Below are positions 17,511 to 27,945 of a stretch of DNA of 64,000 bases, one piece after another (positions within the stretch are counted from its first letter, which is position 1; the number at the start of each line of letters is the position of its first letter). The DNA comes from Thiomicrorhabdus sp. 6S3-12 (GTDB taxonomy: Bacteria; Pseudomonadota; Gammaproteobacteria; Thiomicrospirales; Thiomicrospiraceae). Below the pieces are notes generated by a model. It was not told the origin of the DNA and ran no database searches. It worked only from the letters and a program-made list of their open reading frames with translations. The stretch covers positions 1-64,000 of the forward strand of contig NZ_JAGETW010000006.1 in the NCBI RefSeq assembly GCF_017571475.1, in the 5' to 3' direction. The position numbers and the translations under genes are program-made.

Positions 17511-19112
17511 GTGTTATCAACCGCTAATATCACCATGCAATTTGGTGAAAAACCTCTTTTTGAAGATATTTCCGTTAAGTTTGGTGAGGGTAACCGTTAC
17601 GGTTTGATCGGTGCCAACGGTTGCGGTAAATCCACCCTGATGAAAATTCTCGGGGGCGATCTGGAGCCGACCGGCGGTACCGTCAGTCTGGATCCGGACG
17701 AGCGTCTTGGTAAATTGAAGCAGGATCAGTTCGCCTATGAAGCGTTTAGTGTTGTCGATACCGTTATTATGGGCGACGCCGAGCTGTGGGAAGTGAAAAA
17801 AGAGCGTGACCGCATTTACTCGCTTGCTGAAATGTCCGAAGAAGAGGGGATGCTGGTTGCCGAGCTGGAAGTGAAATTTGCCGAAATGGACGGCTACACC
17901 GCCGAGTCGCGTGCCGGTGAATTGCTTTTAGGCGTCGGTATCCCGGTCGAACAGCATTTCGGGCCTATGAGCGAAGTGGCTCCGGGCTGGAAACTGCGTG
18001 TTCTTCTGGCACAGGCACTGTTTGCCGATCCGGATATTCTGCTTCTCGACGAACCGACTAACAACTTGGATATCGATACCATACGCTGGCTGGAAGGGGT
18101 TTTGAATGATCGTAAGAGCACTATGATCATTATTTCCCACGACCGTCACTTCCTTAACTCGGTCTGTACCCATATGGCGGATCTTGATTATGGCGAATTG
18201 CGTGTTTATCCGGGTAACTATGACGAGTATATGGTCGCTTCGACACAGGCGCGCGAGCGTCTATTGTCCGATAACGCCAAGAAACAGGCGCAGATCAACG
18301 AGTTGAAGACTTTCGTCAGCCGCTTCTCGGCGAATGCCTCTAAAGCGAAGCAGGCGACTTCTCGTGCCAAACTGATCGACAAGATTCAACTGGAAGAGGT
18401 GAAGCCGTCGAGCCGCGTTAACCCGTTTATCCGCTTCGAACAGGATAAGAAACTGTTCCGTCTGGCGCTGGAAATCGAGAACTTGAGTAAAACCTATCAC
18501 GACGAAGACGGCGATAACGAAGTCATTAAAGACTTCAGCATGATGCTGGAAGTTGAAGAACGTCTGGCGGTCATCGGGGGCAACGGGATCGGTAAAACCA
18601 CTTTTCTTAAGTGTCTGGTCGGCGATACCGAGTTGACTGCCGGTGAGGTGAAATGGTCGGAAAATGTCACTATCGGTTACTACGCTCAGGATCATGCTGC
18701 CGACTTTGAAGAAGATTTGAGTCTGTTGGATTGGATGAGCCAGTGGAAGCAGGAGGGCGACGACGAACAGGCGATTCGCGGTATTCTTGGACGCCTGTTG
18801 TTCTCGCAAAAAGAGATCGGCAAGTCGGTTAAGGTGCTTTCCGGTGGTGAGCAGGGGCGAATGCTGTTCGGTAAGTTGATGCTGCAGAAACCGAATGTAC
18901 TGATTATGGATGAGCCGACCAACCACTTGGATATGGAATCGATCGAATCTTTGAATATCGCACTGGAAAACTATCCGGGAACGGTTATCTTTGTTTCGCA
19001 CGACCGTGAATTCGTCTCTTCGATTGCGACGCGATTAATGGTGATGAGCGAAAACGGTATCGAAGACTACCGTGGCGACTACGAGTCTTATCTACAGACG
19101 CTTGAACAGTAA
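17511..19112 (+). CDS. ybiT: ABC-F family ATPase YbiT
   Basis: A soluble ribosome-associated ABC-F protein of 533 residues with two ABC domains and no membrane segments. Walker A motifs are GANGCGKST (about 36-44) and GGNGIGKTT (about 355-363). The second signature LSGGEQGR is canonical and the first is the degenerate APGWKLR of YbiT. The arm and linker regions ([22 protein letters not shown]) match YbiT closely, separating it from EttA and Uup. The start is GTG. Single gene with its own terminator. Confidence 0.95.
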   Translation: MLSTANITMQFGEKPLFEDISVKFGEGNRYGLIGANGCGKSTLMKILGGDLEPTGGTVSLDPDERLGKLKQDQFAYEAFSVVDTVIMGDAELWEVKKERDRIYSLAEMSEEEGMLVAELEVKFAEMDGYTAESRAGELLLGVGIPVEQHFGPMSEVAPGWKLRVLLAQALFADPDILLLDEPTNNLDIDTIRWLEGVLNDRKSTMIIISHDRHFLNSVCTHMADLDYGELRVYPGNYDEYMVASTQARERLLSDNAKKQAQINELKTFVSRFSANASKAKQATSRAKLIDKIQLEEVKPSSRVNPFIRFEQDKKLFRLALEIENLSKTYHDEDGDNEVIKDFSMMLEVEERLAVIGGNGIGKTTFLKCLVGDTELTAGEVKWSENVTIGYYAQDHAADFEEDLSLLDWMSQWKQEGDDEQAIRGILGRLLFSQKEIGKSVKVLSGGEQGRMLFGKLMLQKPNVLIMDEPTNHLDMESIESLNIALENYPGTVIFVSHDREFVSSIATRLMVMSENGIEDYRGDYESYLQTLEQ

Positions 19113-19151
19113 GTTGCACAGGTAGAACTCGGCCACACAACGGCTAACGTG

Positions 19152-19188
19152 AGCCGCTTGCAGAATGTTATTCTGTAAGCGGTTTTTT
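19152..19188 (+). terminator. Intrinsic terminator after ybiT
   Basis: GCCGCTTGCAGAAT pairs with ATTCTGTAAGCGGT around a 3-base loop, followed by six T. Confidence 0.9.
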
Positions 19189-19231
19189 GTTTTTGGTTTT
19201 GCGTTGATGATGTTTGTTGAAGGAGGTGTTT

Positions 19232-20059
19232 GTGCCCAATACCGAGTTACGCTTCTGTATTGCCCAGTTTGCCCCGCAATGGCACGATATTCACGCCAGT
19301 TTGTGCGATTTGCAGGTGCTCCTGAATGAGCGAATCGCTGATGAATCTGTCGGGGACGAAAACGTCTGTCAGCTGCTACTTCTCCCGGAAATGTTCGCCA
19401 GCGGTTTTTCCATGCATCCGGAAAAGTTTGCGGAAAGTCCGCAGGGAGAGATTTCACAGGCAGTGTCGGTACTTGCCTTGGAGCATCGTCTGAATATACT
19501 GGCCGGGGTCGCACAAAGTGTTGAGCAGACCGAAGGCCGGCGCGAATTTTACAATCGAGCTTTGTATTGGGCGCAAACCGGGACGCTGAAACACAGTTAC
19601 TCCAAGCAACGCTTGTTTGCTTATGCCGGCGAAAACCGGATCTATAATGCGGGAGAGCAAAACCGTTCTTTTCAGATAGAGTGTGCCGGACAGAGTCTGA
19701 GGGCTGCGGTATTTATCTGTTACGACCTGCGCTTTCCCGAACTTTTCCGTCAGCTTGCACGAGAGGTTGAGATCGTTTTTGTGCTCGCAAACTGGCCGAG
19801 TTCCCGTCAGACGCACTGGAGGACCCTTCTAAAGGCGCGTGCGATTGAAAATCAGTGTTTTGTCGTTGGCGTGAATCGGGTCGGCGAAGATAAGAACGGT
19901 CTGCACTATGCTGGCGGTTCAGTCGTCTTTAACGCTAATGGCGACTGTCTTCTGGATTGTCAGCAGGAGCCGTGGAGCGAGTTTTCGATATCCGTGGCAG
20001 AACTGCAACGGCAGGTTGCGCAACAGCGTCAGGAATTTCCGTTTCTGGAGGATTTGTAG
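19232..20059 (+). CDS. Carbon-nitrogen hydrolase, omega-amidase (YafV/Nit2) type
   Basis: A nitrilase-superfamily amidase of 275 residues; YafV/Nit2 members hydrolyse alpha-ketoglutaramate and related ketoacid amides. The catalytic triad E53 (LLPEMFASGFSM), K125 (YSKQRLF) and C163 (FICYDLRFPE) is intact. I chose the GTG at 19232 because a strong AAGGAGG ribosome site sits at 19220-19226; an in-frame TTG at 19214 would lie upstream of it. Single gene, convergent with the DUF1415 gene. Confidence 0.9.
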   Translation: MPNTELRFCIAQFAPQWHDIHASLCDLQVLLNERIADESVGDENVCQLLLLPEMFASGFSMHPEKFAESPQGEISQAVSVLALEHRLNILAGVAQSVEQTEGRREFYNRALYWAQTGTLKHSYSKQRLFAYAGENRIYNAGEQNRSFQIECAGQSLRAAVFICYDLRFPELFRQLAREVEIVFVLANWPSSRQTHWRTLLKARAIENQCFVVGVNRVGEDKNGLHYAGGSVVFNANGDCLLDCQQEPWSEFSISVAELQRQVAQQRQEFPFLEDL

Positions 20060-20093
20060 CCGATTCTCCAGTCCGGTCTGGTAAGAAACCGGT

Positions 20094-20654
20094 TTAGCTG
20101 AACAGGTACGGAAAGAGTTCGCGCTTGCGCTCTTCGCTCAGCTCGTGCATGCAGCGGATATTGTTCTCAAAAATGCTTTCCGGGTCGTGCGGATAGCGTG
20201 CTAGGGCCTTTTCCAGACTCTCTTCTCGCAAGATATGCAGCAGCGGAAAAGGGGCTCGATTGGTCAGGTTCTCGGTATCATCCGGCAATGTTCCGGCAAA
20301 CTGGTAATCCGGATGAAAGCTGGCAAGTTGAATGACCCCTTGCCAGTTCTGCTGTTCAATCAGCGCGTCGGCCCAGTCGAGAAATTGATTGTAATCGTCG
20401 AATTGCTGCAGATGCTGGGCCACGATCAAAACGGTCGTTTCGCGTTTTTCAATCGGTTGCGCCAGCAATGCTTCGATTTCCAGCGCCAGATCCTCAAGCA
20501 GAGATTCGTTACTGTCGGCCCGGGTGACTTGCAGATGTACCTGACGGTTTGTCCAGGGGCGTTTGGCAAAAGGGCACAGGTTTAATCCGATTACGACTTC
20601 CTCAAGCCAGGTTTGCACCGGCTTGAGAAATTGTTCATCTGTTTTTTGTGGCAT
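20094..20654 (-). CDS. DUF1415 family protein
   Basis: A soluble 186-residue protein of a proteobacterial conserved family. The signature near the N-terminus, LNLCPFAKRPW, is present. Function unknown. It is the last gene of a minus-strand unit mutS-cnoX-DUF5718-DUF1415, 18 bases after DUF5718. Confidence 0.85.
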   Translation of the reverse strand: MPQKTDEQFLKPVQTWLEEVVIGLNLCPFAKRPWTNRQVHLQVTRADSNESLLEDLALEIEALLAQPIEKRETTVLIVAQHLQQFDDYNQFLDWADALIEQQNWQGVIQLASFHPDYQFAGTLPDDTENLTNRAPFPLLHILREESLEKALARYPHDPESIFENNIRCMHELSEERKRELFPYLFS

Positions 20655-20672
20655 GAGAAGAGAGGACTCGCT

Positions 20673-21515
20673 TTAACGGATCTGCTGCTGCAGAACGGAG
20701 GCTTTGCGGATTTCTACAGTCTGGCCCGAAGCGTGCGCAGCGATCTCTTCCGGTGAATTCTGCTTGCCATCATAGACGTAGATTTTTATTTTATCGCCCG
20801 GTTGCAGGAAGACATTTTCACCGAATTCGCTGTAGGTGGTCGCACCGAGGCTGATCATCAACTGTTTCGGAAAACCGGCCTGATGGACGATCTGGTTCAG
20901 GTTTTCCAGTGGCCCGAAGTCCGCCTGATGGTTCAGGGTTTCAATCATCCACTCCTGTAGCTTTCCGTAAAAATAAGAGTAGCTGTTGACGGCACTGTCG
21001 TTACCGTAGGTATGAATTTCCCCGTCGCGAATCAGAAAAGAAGCGATGCGGAAGGATTCCAGTTCTCCGCCTTCCTGTAAAGTGCTCACCGGGAGAAAAT
21101 CAGCGGAAATCCCTTTGGTTTCCGGTCCCCAGTTTTTCTTTTCACTGATTTTTTTGGCTCCGGGTTTGCGTATCGAGCAATCGTTGAAGGCGGCGAATGC
21201 GACTGGCTGAAGTGCGACGATTTTGCCGTATTCGTATTTGCTTTGGAACAGAACACAAACTTCGGGTTCGGCTTGCAGATGGGCGTTTTCAGCCAGGTCT
21301 TGCGGGTATCTGATGGTATTGTCGGACAGCGGGAATTCGCCGACTTGTTTTTCCGAGCCCGGGACAAAATACGGGAAGATGCCTTTTGGCGCCTTGGCCT
21401 CTTTGGTTTTGACATTTACGAAATCGGGGGTTTCTCCGGCTTGTTCGAGGTGGCCGGCAAAGTTACCGGCGATGCCTAAACAAAGAGTGTTTTTCAAGTC
21501 GTCTAGAGTTGGCAT
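20673..21515 (-). CDS. DUF5718 family protein
   Basis: A soluble 280-residue protein of unknown function. By recall it matches the DUF5718 family, which has a fumarylacetoacetase-like fold feel (AEPEVCVLFQSKYEYG near residues 90-105 and SYSYFYGKLQEWMIETLNHQ). AAGGA lies before the start, and it is inside the mutS-cnoX minus-strand unit (57 bases after cnoX). Confidence 0.7.
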   Translation of the reverse strand: MPTLDDLKNTLCLGIAGNFAGHLEQAGETPDFVNVKTKEAKAPKGIFPYFVPGSEKQVGEFPLSDNTIRYPQDLAENAHLQAEPEVCVLFQSKYEYGKIVALQPVAFAAFNDCSIRKPGAKKISEKKNWGPETKGISADFLPVSTLQEGGELESFRIASFLIRDGEIHTYGNDSAVNSYSYFYGKLQEWMIETLNHQADFGPLENLNQIVHQAGFPKQLMISLGATTYSEFGENVFLQPGDKIKIYVYDGKQNSPEEIAAHASGQTVEIRKASVLQQQIR

Positions 21516-21572
21516 ATCAATCCTTATTGCTAGTGTCCTGGTCGCATTGGCGTAACCGGGAAGTTCACTCGG

Positions 21573-22442
21573 TTAACTGAGTATGTTTTGCATTTGACGG
21601 CGGTAGCTTTTAACCAATTCCGGCTTAAAAGGCGCGAGCATATTAAACGCTTGCAGTAGCGCTTCCTGAGCCTGTTTGTCGATTTCGGCTCCGCTTGCAA
21701 TCTGTAAACGTTTTAAAAGTGCCTGTAATCCTTGTTCGATACGGCCGTTGAGCATCAGAATACAGGCCAGGGCGTAAAGGGCTTGTGGGTCATCCGGGTT
21801 TTGCGCCAGGGTGTTTTGTACCTCGTTAATGTCCGGTCCCTGATTGGCTTTGTCGGCAAAATAGAAAATCCCGCCGAAATATTTTCCGCGCGGCGAGTTC
21901 TGTATCGATTCCGGAAGCTGTTGGAAAAGTGTTTCCGCTGCGTGGTTTTTCCCTTGTTTAAGAAAAATATCCAGCAGGTCAAGATGCAGTTCCGGGTGAT
22001 TGTTGTTTAACTCGATTGCTTCAAGCATCAGGCGCTCGGCTTGGGCAAAATCGCCGTGGCGGATGGCGTTGATCGCCTGTTCCCGTTTGGCTTCGCTTGG
22101 ATCCTGCGGCAGAACCTCATGTAACAGTGCTTCGCAGGCCGCTTTGTCAGTCCACTGATTCTGCTCGCCAACAAATGCTTCGTCCTTGACCATTTTACAC
22201 AGTGGGAGCTGTTCAAACCCCAGTTTTTTTGCCAACTCGTTTTCTCGGTCGATATTGAGTTTGGCAAGGATTATCTTTCCGGCAAACTGCTGCGCCAAGG
22301 ATTCCCACGCTGCTTTCATCTCTAGGCTGTCAGTGTTTTTTTCGTTCCAGAAAACCAAGGCAACCGGACGGCGTTTTGAGGCAAAAGCGACCAGCTCCGA
22401 GAAGTTTTCCTGGTTGATGTCCGCGATCATCGCTTGTGTCAT
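21573..22442 (-). CDS. cnoX: Co-chaperone CnoX/YbbN-like (thioredoxin plus TPR)
   Basis: A 289-residue protein with an N-terminal thioredoxin-like domain (about 8-105) and a C-terminal tetratricopeptide domain (about 118-285), the layout of CnoX (YbbN), which protects substrates from oxidative aggregation and hands them to GroEL/DnaK. The redox CxxC position is occupied by NTDS (WNEKNTDSLEM), so it should be redox-inactive, as in many YbbN proteins. It lies 31 bases after mutS. Confidence 0.85.
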   Translation of the reverse strand: MTQAMIADINQENFSELVAFASKRRPVALVFWNEKNTDSLEMKAAWESLAQQFAGKIILAKLNIDRENELAKKLGFEQLPLCKMVKDEAFVGEQNQWTDKAACEALLHEVLPQDPSEAKREQAINAIRHGDFAQAERLMLEAIELNNNHPELHLDLLDIFLKQGKNHAAETLFQQLPESIQNSPRGKYFGGIFYFADKANQGPDINEVQNTLAQNPDDPQALYALACILMLNGRIEQGLQALLKRLQIASGAEIDKQAQEALLQAFNMLAPFKPELVKSYRRQMQNILS

Positions 22443-22473
22443 GGTAAATTTCTCTTGTCTCTGTTTTCGGGGG

Positions 22474-25071
22474 TTACAAGCCCTTGAGTTGGGCCTTCAA
22501 CTGATATAGGTAGTCCAGCGCTTCTCTGGGGGTCATGTTATCCAATTCGAGCTGTTGCAGTTCCTGATCAAGCTTTTCCATCGCCTCACACTTCGGATCC
22601 GGCATGGCGCTGAACATATCAAACTGTTGAATGCTGTCATCGGCGGAGGTTTTATGCGCCGAATTAGCTACGCTCTGGTTCTCCAGGTCGTGCAGATGTT
22701 CTTTGGCTCTTTGGATGACGTCGTTTGGCACTCCGGCCAGAGCGGCAACCTGAAGACCGTAGCTCTGAGATGCCGGGCCTTCCTGAACCTGATGCAGAAA
22801 GACGATTTTATCCTGATGTTCGATCGCGTCCAGATGGATGTTGACGGTGTTGCCGTATTCATTCGCCAGAGCGGTCAATTCAAAATAGTGGGTCGCAAAC
22901 AGGCACATGCCCTTAATCTGTTTAGCCATCTGCTCGGCGATCGCCCAGGCCAGAGCCAGACCGTCAAAAGTCGATGTCCCTCGGCCGACCTCATCCATCA
23001 GTATCAATGAATTTTCGCTGGCGTGATGCAGAATATTGGCGGTTTCGGTCATTTCGACCATAAAGGTCGAACGGCCTGAGGTCAGGTCGTCGGATGCACC
23101 GATGCGCGTGAAAATGCGGTCAACCGGTCCGATTGTCGCTGAACGAGCCGGGACGAAACTGCCGATATAGGCCATTAACACGATCAGCGCCGTTTGCCGC
23201 ATAAAAGTCGATTTACCACCCATATTGGGTCCGGTAATAATCTGTAAACGACGTTTTCCGTTGAATGTGCAGTCATTAGCGATAAACGGATCGCCGCACA
23301 GGGCTTCAACGGTGAGGTGGCGTCCCTGTTCGATTTCGATGCCGGGTTTTGTACTCAAGTGCGGACGCGATAAATCAAGCTGAACCGCCTGATGGGCAAG
23401 GTTGATTAAAAGATCCAGTTCCGCCAGTCCTTGAGCACAGTGCTGAAGGGGGTGCAAATCTTCATTCAAGCCGTCGATCAGCTGCTGATAGAGCCATTTT
23501 TCACGTGCCAGTGCCTTTTCGTTGGCACTGAGGATTTTGTCCTCAAAGGTTTTCAGTTCCGGTGTGATGTAGCGCTCTTGAGCTTTGAGCGTCTGGCGTC
23601 GTACATATTCCGGCGGAACCTGTTCGCTTTGCAGTTTGCTTACTTCAATGTAATAGCCATGAATACGGTTGTAGCCTACTTTGAGGGTGCTGATACCGGT
23701 ACGCTCTTTTTCGCGCTCTTCCAACTGCAGCAGATATTGTCCGGCATTCTCTTTGAGGTTGCGCAGTTCGTCCAGCTCTTCATCGAAGCCGTCGGCGATC
23801 ACTCCGCCGTCACGGATCAGTACCGGAGGGTTGTCGATAATTGCCCGATCCAGTCGGTCGGCAATTTCCGGGAATGTTTGAATTTTTTCCGCCAGCTGTC
23901 GCAGGCGCTTGGCATTGTATTGCGCCAGATAATCTTGCAGCGCAGGCAGGGCGTTGACGCTGCGGCCGAGTTGCAGCAGGTCGCGCGGGCGCGCCGAACC
24001 TAAAGCAATGCGTCCGAGAATACGTTCCAGATCGCCGATCTGTTTGAGTTCCTGATGGAAGGTATCGATCTGCGCTTGGTTAACCAGTTCTTCAATCGCA
24101 TCCTGGCGGGCAATCAGAACCTTGTGATCGCTCAGGGGCTGGTTAAGCCAGCGTTTAAGCAAACGACTGCCCATTGCCGTTACCGTATTGTCCAGCAGTG
24201 AAGCTAACGTATTGGCATGGCCTCCGTTGAGATTGGTATCGATTTCCAGATTGCGGCGACTGATGGCATCCAATACCAGTGAGTCGCTGATCTGATAGGT
24301 CTGCAGACTGTGAATGTGGCTGATGTCGTTTTGCAGCATGGCTTGCGCGTAATGCAGTATCGCGCTGCTGGCGGCAATCGAGGCTGGCGCTCTTTCGCAA
24401 CCGAAAGCGACCAGATCCTGAGTGCCGAAGTGGCGGCACAGATTTTGCCGTCCGCTTTGCTCGTCGAAGTGCCAGGCGGGATAGAATTGTAATGGACTGT
24501 TTGCCGGAAGTTTGTCCTGCATGCTCTGTGCGAAATCGGTTCCTTGCGGCAAGATGATTTCCGCCGGTTTTAAGCGCTCCAGTTCGGCAAACAGTTGCTC
24601 TTCGTTTTCGATCTGTGTGGTTTCAAAGCGTCCGCTGGCGACATCCAGATAGCTCAGGCCAAGGTGTTTTCCGCTTTCGCACAGGGCACACAGCAGATTC
24701 TCGCTTTTCTCTTCCAGCAGGGCGTCTTCGACCAGCGTTCCCGGCGTGATGATGCGTACGACCTTGCGTTCCACCGGGCCTTTGGAATTGTTCGGGTCTC
24801 CGACCTGTTCGCAGATCGCCACCGACTTGCCGAGTTTCACCAGCTTGGCCAGATAACCTTCGGCGGAATGGTGTGGAATCCCGGCCATCGGGATCGGCGC
24901 GCCGGCGGATTTACCGCGTGCGGTCAGCGTTATGTCGAGCAGTTTAGAGGCTTCTTGCGCATCCTCATAAAACAATTCGTAAAAGTCACCCATGCGATAA
25001 AAAAGCAGATGCTCGGGATGCTCCGCTTTAATTGCCAAGTATTGTTGCATCATCGGCGTGTGGTTACTCAT
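22474..25071 (-). CDS. mutS: DNA mismatch repair ATPase MutS
   Basis: Recognises mismatches and short loops. At 865 residues it matches the family length (E. coli 853). The mismatch-binding domain has the Phe-x-Glu motif in the [15 protein letters not shown] region; the Walker A is [10 protein letters not shown], followed by the Walker B-like [15 protein letters not shown], an HxTH-type switch (ATHYFEL) and the C-terminal dimer/MutL region. I chose the start at 25071 ([19 protein letters not shown]) because the family begins there; a start at 25170 would add 33 unrelated residues. Divergent from pncC. Confidence 0.97.
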   Translation of the reverse strand: MSNHTPMMQQYLAIKAEHPEHLLFYRMGDFYELFYEDAQEASKLLDITLTARGKSAGAPIPMAGIPHHSAEGYLAKLVKLGKSVAICEQVGDPNNSKGPVERKVVRIITPGTLVEDALLEEKSENLLCALCESGKHLGLSYLDVASGRFETTQIENEEQLFAELERLKPAEIILPQGTDFAQSMQDKLPANSPLQFYPAWHFDEQSGRQNLCRHFGTQDLVAFGCERAPASIAASSAILHYAQAMLQNDISHIHSLQTYQISDSLVLDAISRRNLEIDTNLNGGHANTLASLLDNTVTAMGSRLLKRWLNQPLSDHKVLIARQDAIEELVNQAQIDTFHQELKQIGDLERILGRIALGSARPRDLLQLGRSVNALPALQDYLAQYNAKRLRQLAEKIQTFPEIADRLDRAIIDNPPVLIRDGGVIADGFDEELDELRNLKENAGQYLLQLEEREKERTGISTLKVGYNRIHGYYIEVSKLQSEQVPPEYVRRQTLKAQERYITPELKTFEDKILSANEKALAREKWLYQQLIDGLNEDLHPLQHCAQGLAELDLLINLAHQAVQLDLSRPHLSTKPGIEIEQGRHLTVEALCGDPFIANDCTFNGKRRLQIITGPNMGGKSTFMRQTALIVLMAYIGSFVPARSATIGPVDRIFTRIGASDDLTSGRSTFMVEMTETANILHHASENSLILMDEVGRGTSTFDGLALAWAIAEQMAKQIKGMCLFATHYFELTALANEYGNTVNIHLDAIEHQDKIVFLHQVQEGPASQSYGLQVAALAGVPNDVIQRAKEHLHDLENQSVANSAHKTSADDSIQQFDMFSAMPDPKCEAMEKLDQELQQLELDNMTPREALDYLYQLKAQLKGL

Positions 25072-25262
25072 AGGCTTTTGAATTGTCCTTATTTTCTTTT
25101 TTTGCGCAGGAGGTTTTGCAAGGTATTGAAAAAGGGGTATGCTAGGCGATAATTTTTCCAATGGCAACAATGATCAACGCAAGCGCAGCAATTTCCGGAT
25201 GGCCGGATAGAATTGCAGAAAGTGAATGCAGTCGGCTGTCGTGAATAAATTTGGAGTGAAGG

Positions 25263-25742
25263 ATGGATTTTACCGATCAAATGTCTGCTTTGGGGCAGAA
25301 ACTGGTGGAAAAAAATGAAACTGTGGTCACCGCCGAGTCTTGTACCGGCGGGATGATTGCCGAAGCACTCACGTCAATCGGCGGAAGTACCGCCTGGTTC
25401 GACCGCGCTTATATCACTTACAGTTACGAATCCAAACGTGAAATGCTTGGTGTTAAAGAGCTGACCATACAGAAGCAGGGGGCGGTTAGCCAGGCTTGCG
25501 TCGAGGAGATGGTGCTTGGCGCTTTGCAGCAATCGCACGCAACCGTTGCCGTTGCCTGTAGCGGTATTGCAGGTCCCGGCGGAGGTTCTCCACAGAAGCC
25601 GGTTGGCACCGTTTGGCTGGCATGGGCCAAACAGGGGCATGATAAAGTCGAAAGCCAGTGTTTTGTCTTTGACGGAGATCGTCAGGCGGTACGTGAACAG
25701 GCGACCCGTGCAGCTTTGCAGGGGATTTCCGACCTGATTTAA
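25263..25742 (+). CDS. pncC: Nicotinamide-nucleotide amidase (CinA C-terminal domain)
   Basis: Deamidates NMN to nicotinic acid mononucleotide in NAD recycling. This is the stand-alone CinA-C type of 159 residues. Family motifs: TAESCTGGMIAEAL at about 22-35, YSYESKREMLGV, GAVSQACVEEM, and the glycine-rich SGIAGPGGGSPQKPVGTV. As in many gammaproteobacteria it precedes recA, here with a terminator and the recA regulatory region between them. Confidence 0.95.
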   Translation: MDFTDQMSALGQKLVEKNETVVTAESCTGGMIAEALTSIGGSTAWFDRAYITYSYESKREMLGVKELTIQKQGAVSQACVEEMVLGALQQSHATVAVACSGIAGPGGGSPQKPVGTVWLAWAKQGHDKVESQCFVFDGDRQAVREQATRAALQGISDLI

Positions 25743-25767
25743 ATCGCCAGAGTTTAGTGGCTGCAGT

Positions 25768-25802
25768 AAGCGTTTGTCGAACTGTTCGGCAGGCGCTTTT
25801 TT
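25768..25802 (+). terminator. Intrinsic terminator after pncC
   Basis: AAGCGTTTGTCGA pairs with TCGGCAGGCGCTT, using three G-U pairs, followed by a T-run. Confidence 0.75.
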
Positions 25803-25949
25803 ATTGTCTGGTGAAAAGAGAGGTGCTTTGTATCCGGTCAGCGGATAGAAAAATCTCCGGGCATGGCGTTTAATTTTTGTATCAGTAATCAAGTTTGTGG
25901 TTTACTATTGTCATTTCCGGGCAAGAGTTCAGTAAATGATGAATTCTTA

Positions 25950-25977
25950 TTGACACCATCTCTAGGATTTATGGTGT
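25950..25977 (+). promoter_or_regulatory. Candidate recA operator overlapping a -35 hexamer
   Basis: ACACCAT (25953-25959) and ATGGTGT (25971-25977) form 7-bp inverted arms 11 bases apart. The left arm overlaps TTGACA at 25950-25955. No CTGT-N8-ACAG LexA site is visible upstream of recA. This palindrome is therefore the best candidate for a regulatory site, though which protein binds it is unknown. Confidence 0.4.
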
Positions 25978-26113
25978 GATTATGGGATAATTTCAGGCCA
26001 ATTTTTCGGGAGTCGTGTTCTCGTAAAGAATTGGCGAATCTCTTGCACGATTGCTTGCAAACTCAAAGCCGCATCAAAGTGGCTTTATGACAATAAATGA
26101 GGATTCAAAACCC

Positions 26114-27172
26114 ATGGATGACAATAAAAAGAAAGCTCTGAGTGCCGCCCTAGGCCAGATTGAAAAACAATTTGGTAAAGGCTCGATAATGCGTATGGGC
26201 GATAACTCTGCGCCGCGCGATATCGAGGCGGTATCAACCGGCTCTCTAGGCTTGGATATTGCACTTGGTATCGGCGGCCTGCCTCGCGGGCGAATTGTTG
26301 AAATCTATGGTCCGGAATCCTCCGGTAAAACGACCTTGACGTTGCATGCGATTGCGGAAATGCAGAAAACCGGCGGTACGGCGGCCTTTATTGATGCCGA
26401 GCACGCTCTGGATCCGATCTACGCCGAAAAATTGGGTGTGGACATCGATAATCTTCTGGTTTCTCAGCCAGATACGGGTGAACAGGCGTTGGAAATTGCC
26501 GATGCGCTGGTACGTTCGGGCGCGGTTGATATCGTGGTTATCGACTCGGTAGCGGCTTTGACGCCGAAAGCGGAAATCGAAGGCGATATGGGAGATTCGC
26601 ATGTCGGTCTTCAGGCTCGTCTGATGTCGCAGGCTCTGCGTAAACTAACCGCGAATATCAAGCGCACCAATACTCTGGTGATCTTTATCAACCAGATTCG
26701 TATGAAGATCGGTGTCATGTTCGGAAGCCCGGAAACGACAACGGGTGGTAATGCCTTGAAGTTCTATTCGTCGGTTCGTTTGGATATCCGTCGTATCGGT
26801 GCGATCAAGAAGGGCGACGAGGTTCTGGGGAACGAGACGCGCGTCAAGGTAGTGAAAAACAAAGTTTCGCCTCCGTTCAAACAAGTTGAATTCGATATCC
26901 TTTATGGTCAGGGAATTTCTCGTGAAGGCGAGATTCTGGATTTTGGTGTCAAAGAGAAGCTGATTGAAAAATCCGGCTCCTGGTACAGTTATAATGGTGC
27001 CAAAATCGGTCAGGGGAAAGATAATGCCCGCCAGTTCCTGATTGATAATCCCGATGTAGCAGGGGATCTGATGACCCAGATCAAAACCAATCTGATGCCG
27101 ACTAAAAAAGCGCCGGTGGAAGAGAGTGCCGAGATTGAAGAGGCTCCAGAGTCGCTTTTTGACGGTAGCTAG
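26114..27172 (+). CDS. recA: Recombinase RecA
   Basis: DNA strand-exchange protein and SOS co-protease. The 352-residue protein matches E. coli length (353). Walker [10 protein letters not shown] near 65-73, the loop regions [21 protein letters not shown] and [19 protein letters not shown], and an acidic C-terminus are present. I chose the ATG at 26114 ([13 protein letters not shown]), with GAGG about 11 bases upstream; in-frame starts at 26051 and 26087 would add unconserved residues. Followed 22 bases later by recX. Confidence 0.97.
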   Translation: MDDNKKKALSAALGQIEKQFGKGSIMRMGDNSAPRDIEAVSTGSLGLDIALGIGGLPRGRIVEIYGPESSGKTTLTLHAIAEMQKTGGTAAFIDAEHALDPIYAEKLGVDIDNLLVSQPDTGEQALEIADALVRSGAVDIVVIDSVAALTPKAEIEGDMGDSHVGLQARLMSQALRKLTANIKRTNTLVIFINQIRMKIGVMFGSPETTTGGNALKFYSSVRLDIRRIGAIKKGDEVLGNETRVKVVKNKVSPPFKQVEFDILYGQGISREGEILDFGVKEKLIEKSGSWYSYNGAKIGQGKDNARQFLIDNPDVAGDLMTQIKTNLMPTKKAPVEESAEIEEAPESLFDGS

Positions 27173-27194
27173 AGAAAAATAGCGGATTCCGATT

Positions 27195-27833
27195 TTGAAA
27201 AAAGCAGAAGACTTTCTGGCGCAACTTGGCGTTGATACGGAAAGGCTGGATGCAACTGAAAAATCCTCATCGCAAAAGGACTCGATTCTCGAGGCCAGTT
27301 GGGATGAGGATTTTTTGCAGCCGTTTGACGGAAAACAGGCGCAGCTCGCTCAGTTGCAACAGGATCTTCAGAACCGCGCTTTACGACTGTTAAGTCAGCG
27401 CGAACACGGTGATCTTGAACTACTCGCCAAATTGCGCAAGAAAATGGCTGCCAGTGAAGAGCAGTTGCAGAAGTATGCGGTCAGTGATGAAGAGTTTCGC
27501 GAGCAGTTGCAGGCGTGCCTGATTTTTTGTCAGGAGAATAACTGGCAAAGTGACGAACGCTATCTGGAACAGTTGGTGAACAGCCTGTTGGCCAAGGGCA
27601 ACGGGCCGATGAAAATTCGCCAGAAAGCCCGTATGAACAGTTCGCGCAGCGATCTTCTGGACGCGTTTCTCGATCTGGATTCCAGTGACTGGCTGGCATT
27701 GATTAAAGAGATTCTGGTAAAGAAATACGGCGACAGTGATGGACGTCTGGCGCCTAAAGAGCAGGCGAAACGGATGCGTTTCCTGCAGAGTCGCGGCTTT
27801 AGCCCGGATTTGATTTGGCGGGTGTTTCGCTAA
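27195..27833 (+). CDS. recX: RecA regulator RecX
   Basis: Inhibits RecA filament extension. The 212-residue protein shows the RecX pattern of helical repeats with LLSQREHGDLELLAKL (about 59-74), SDERYLEQLVNSLLAKGNGPMKIRQK and RMRFLQSRGFSPDLIWRVF at the end. It is longer at the N-terminus than E. coli RecX (166). The only start before conserved sequence is TTG at 27195 with a weak ribosome site, consistent with low translation relative to recA. Cotranscribed with recA. Confidence 0.92.
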   Translation: MKKAEDFLAQLGVDTERLDATEKSSSQKDSILEASWDEDFLQPFDGKQAQLAQLQQDLQNRALRLLSQREHGDLELLAKLRKKMAASEEQLQKYAVSDEEFREQLQACLIFCQENNWQSDERYLEQLVNSLLAKGNGPMKIRQKARMNSSRSDLLDAFLDLDSSDWLALIKEILVKKYGDSDGRLAPKEQAKRMRFLQSRGFSPDLIWRVFR

Positions 27834-27945
27834 TTTTGACGCCTCTTGTATGCAATGCAGGGTGCATTTAATGGAATTTCATTCTTCTTGATGGCGTGTC
27901 CGTCAGGAAAACAAATTTTTACTATTTTTTAAGGTTTAACGACTT

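Larger units (their letters stand above)
25743..26113. other. pncC-recA intergenic region
   Basis: A 371-base spacer. It contains the pncC terminator (25768-25802), a palindrome overlapping a TTGACA hexamer (25950-25977) and the recA leader. No further ORF or RNA gene is visible. Confidence 0.6.

Noticed and set aside
25743-26113. Canonical LexA (SOS) box before recA
   Set aside because: I searched by eye for CTGT-N8-ACAG and for GTTC-N7-GTTC and found neither; only the ACACCAT palindrome remains.
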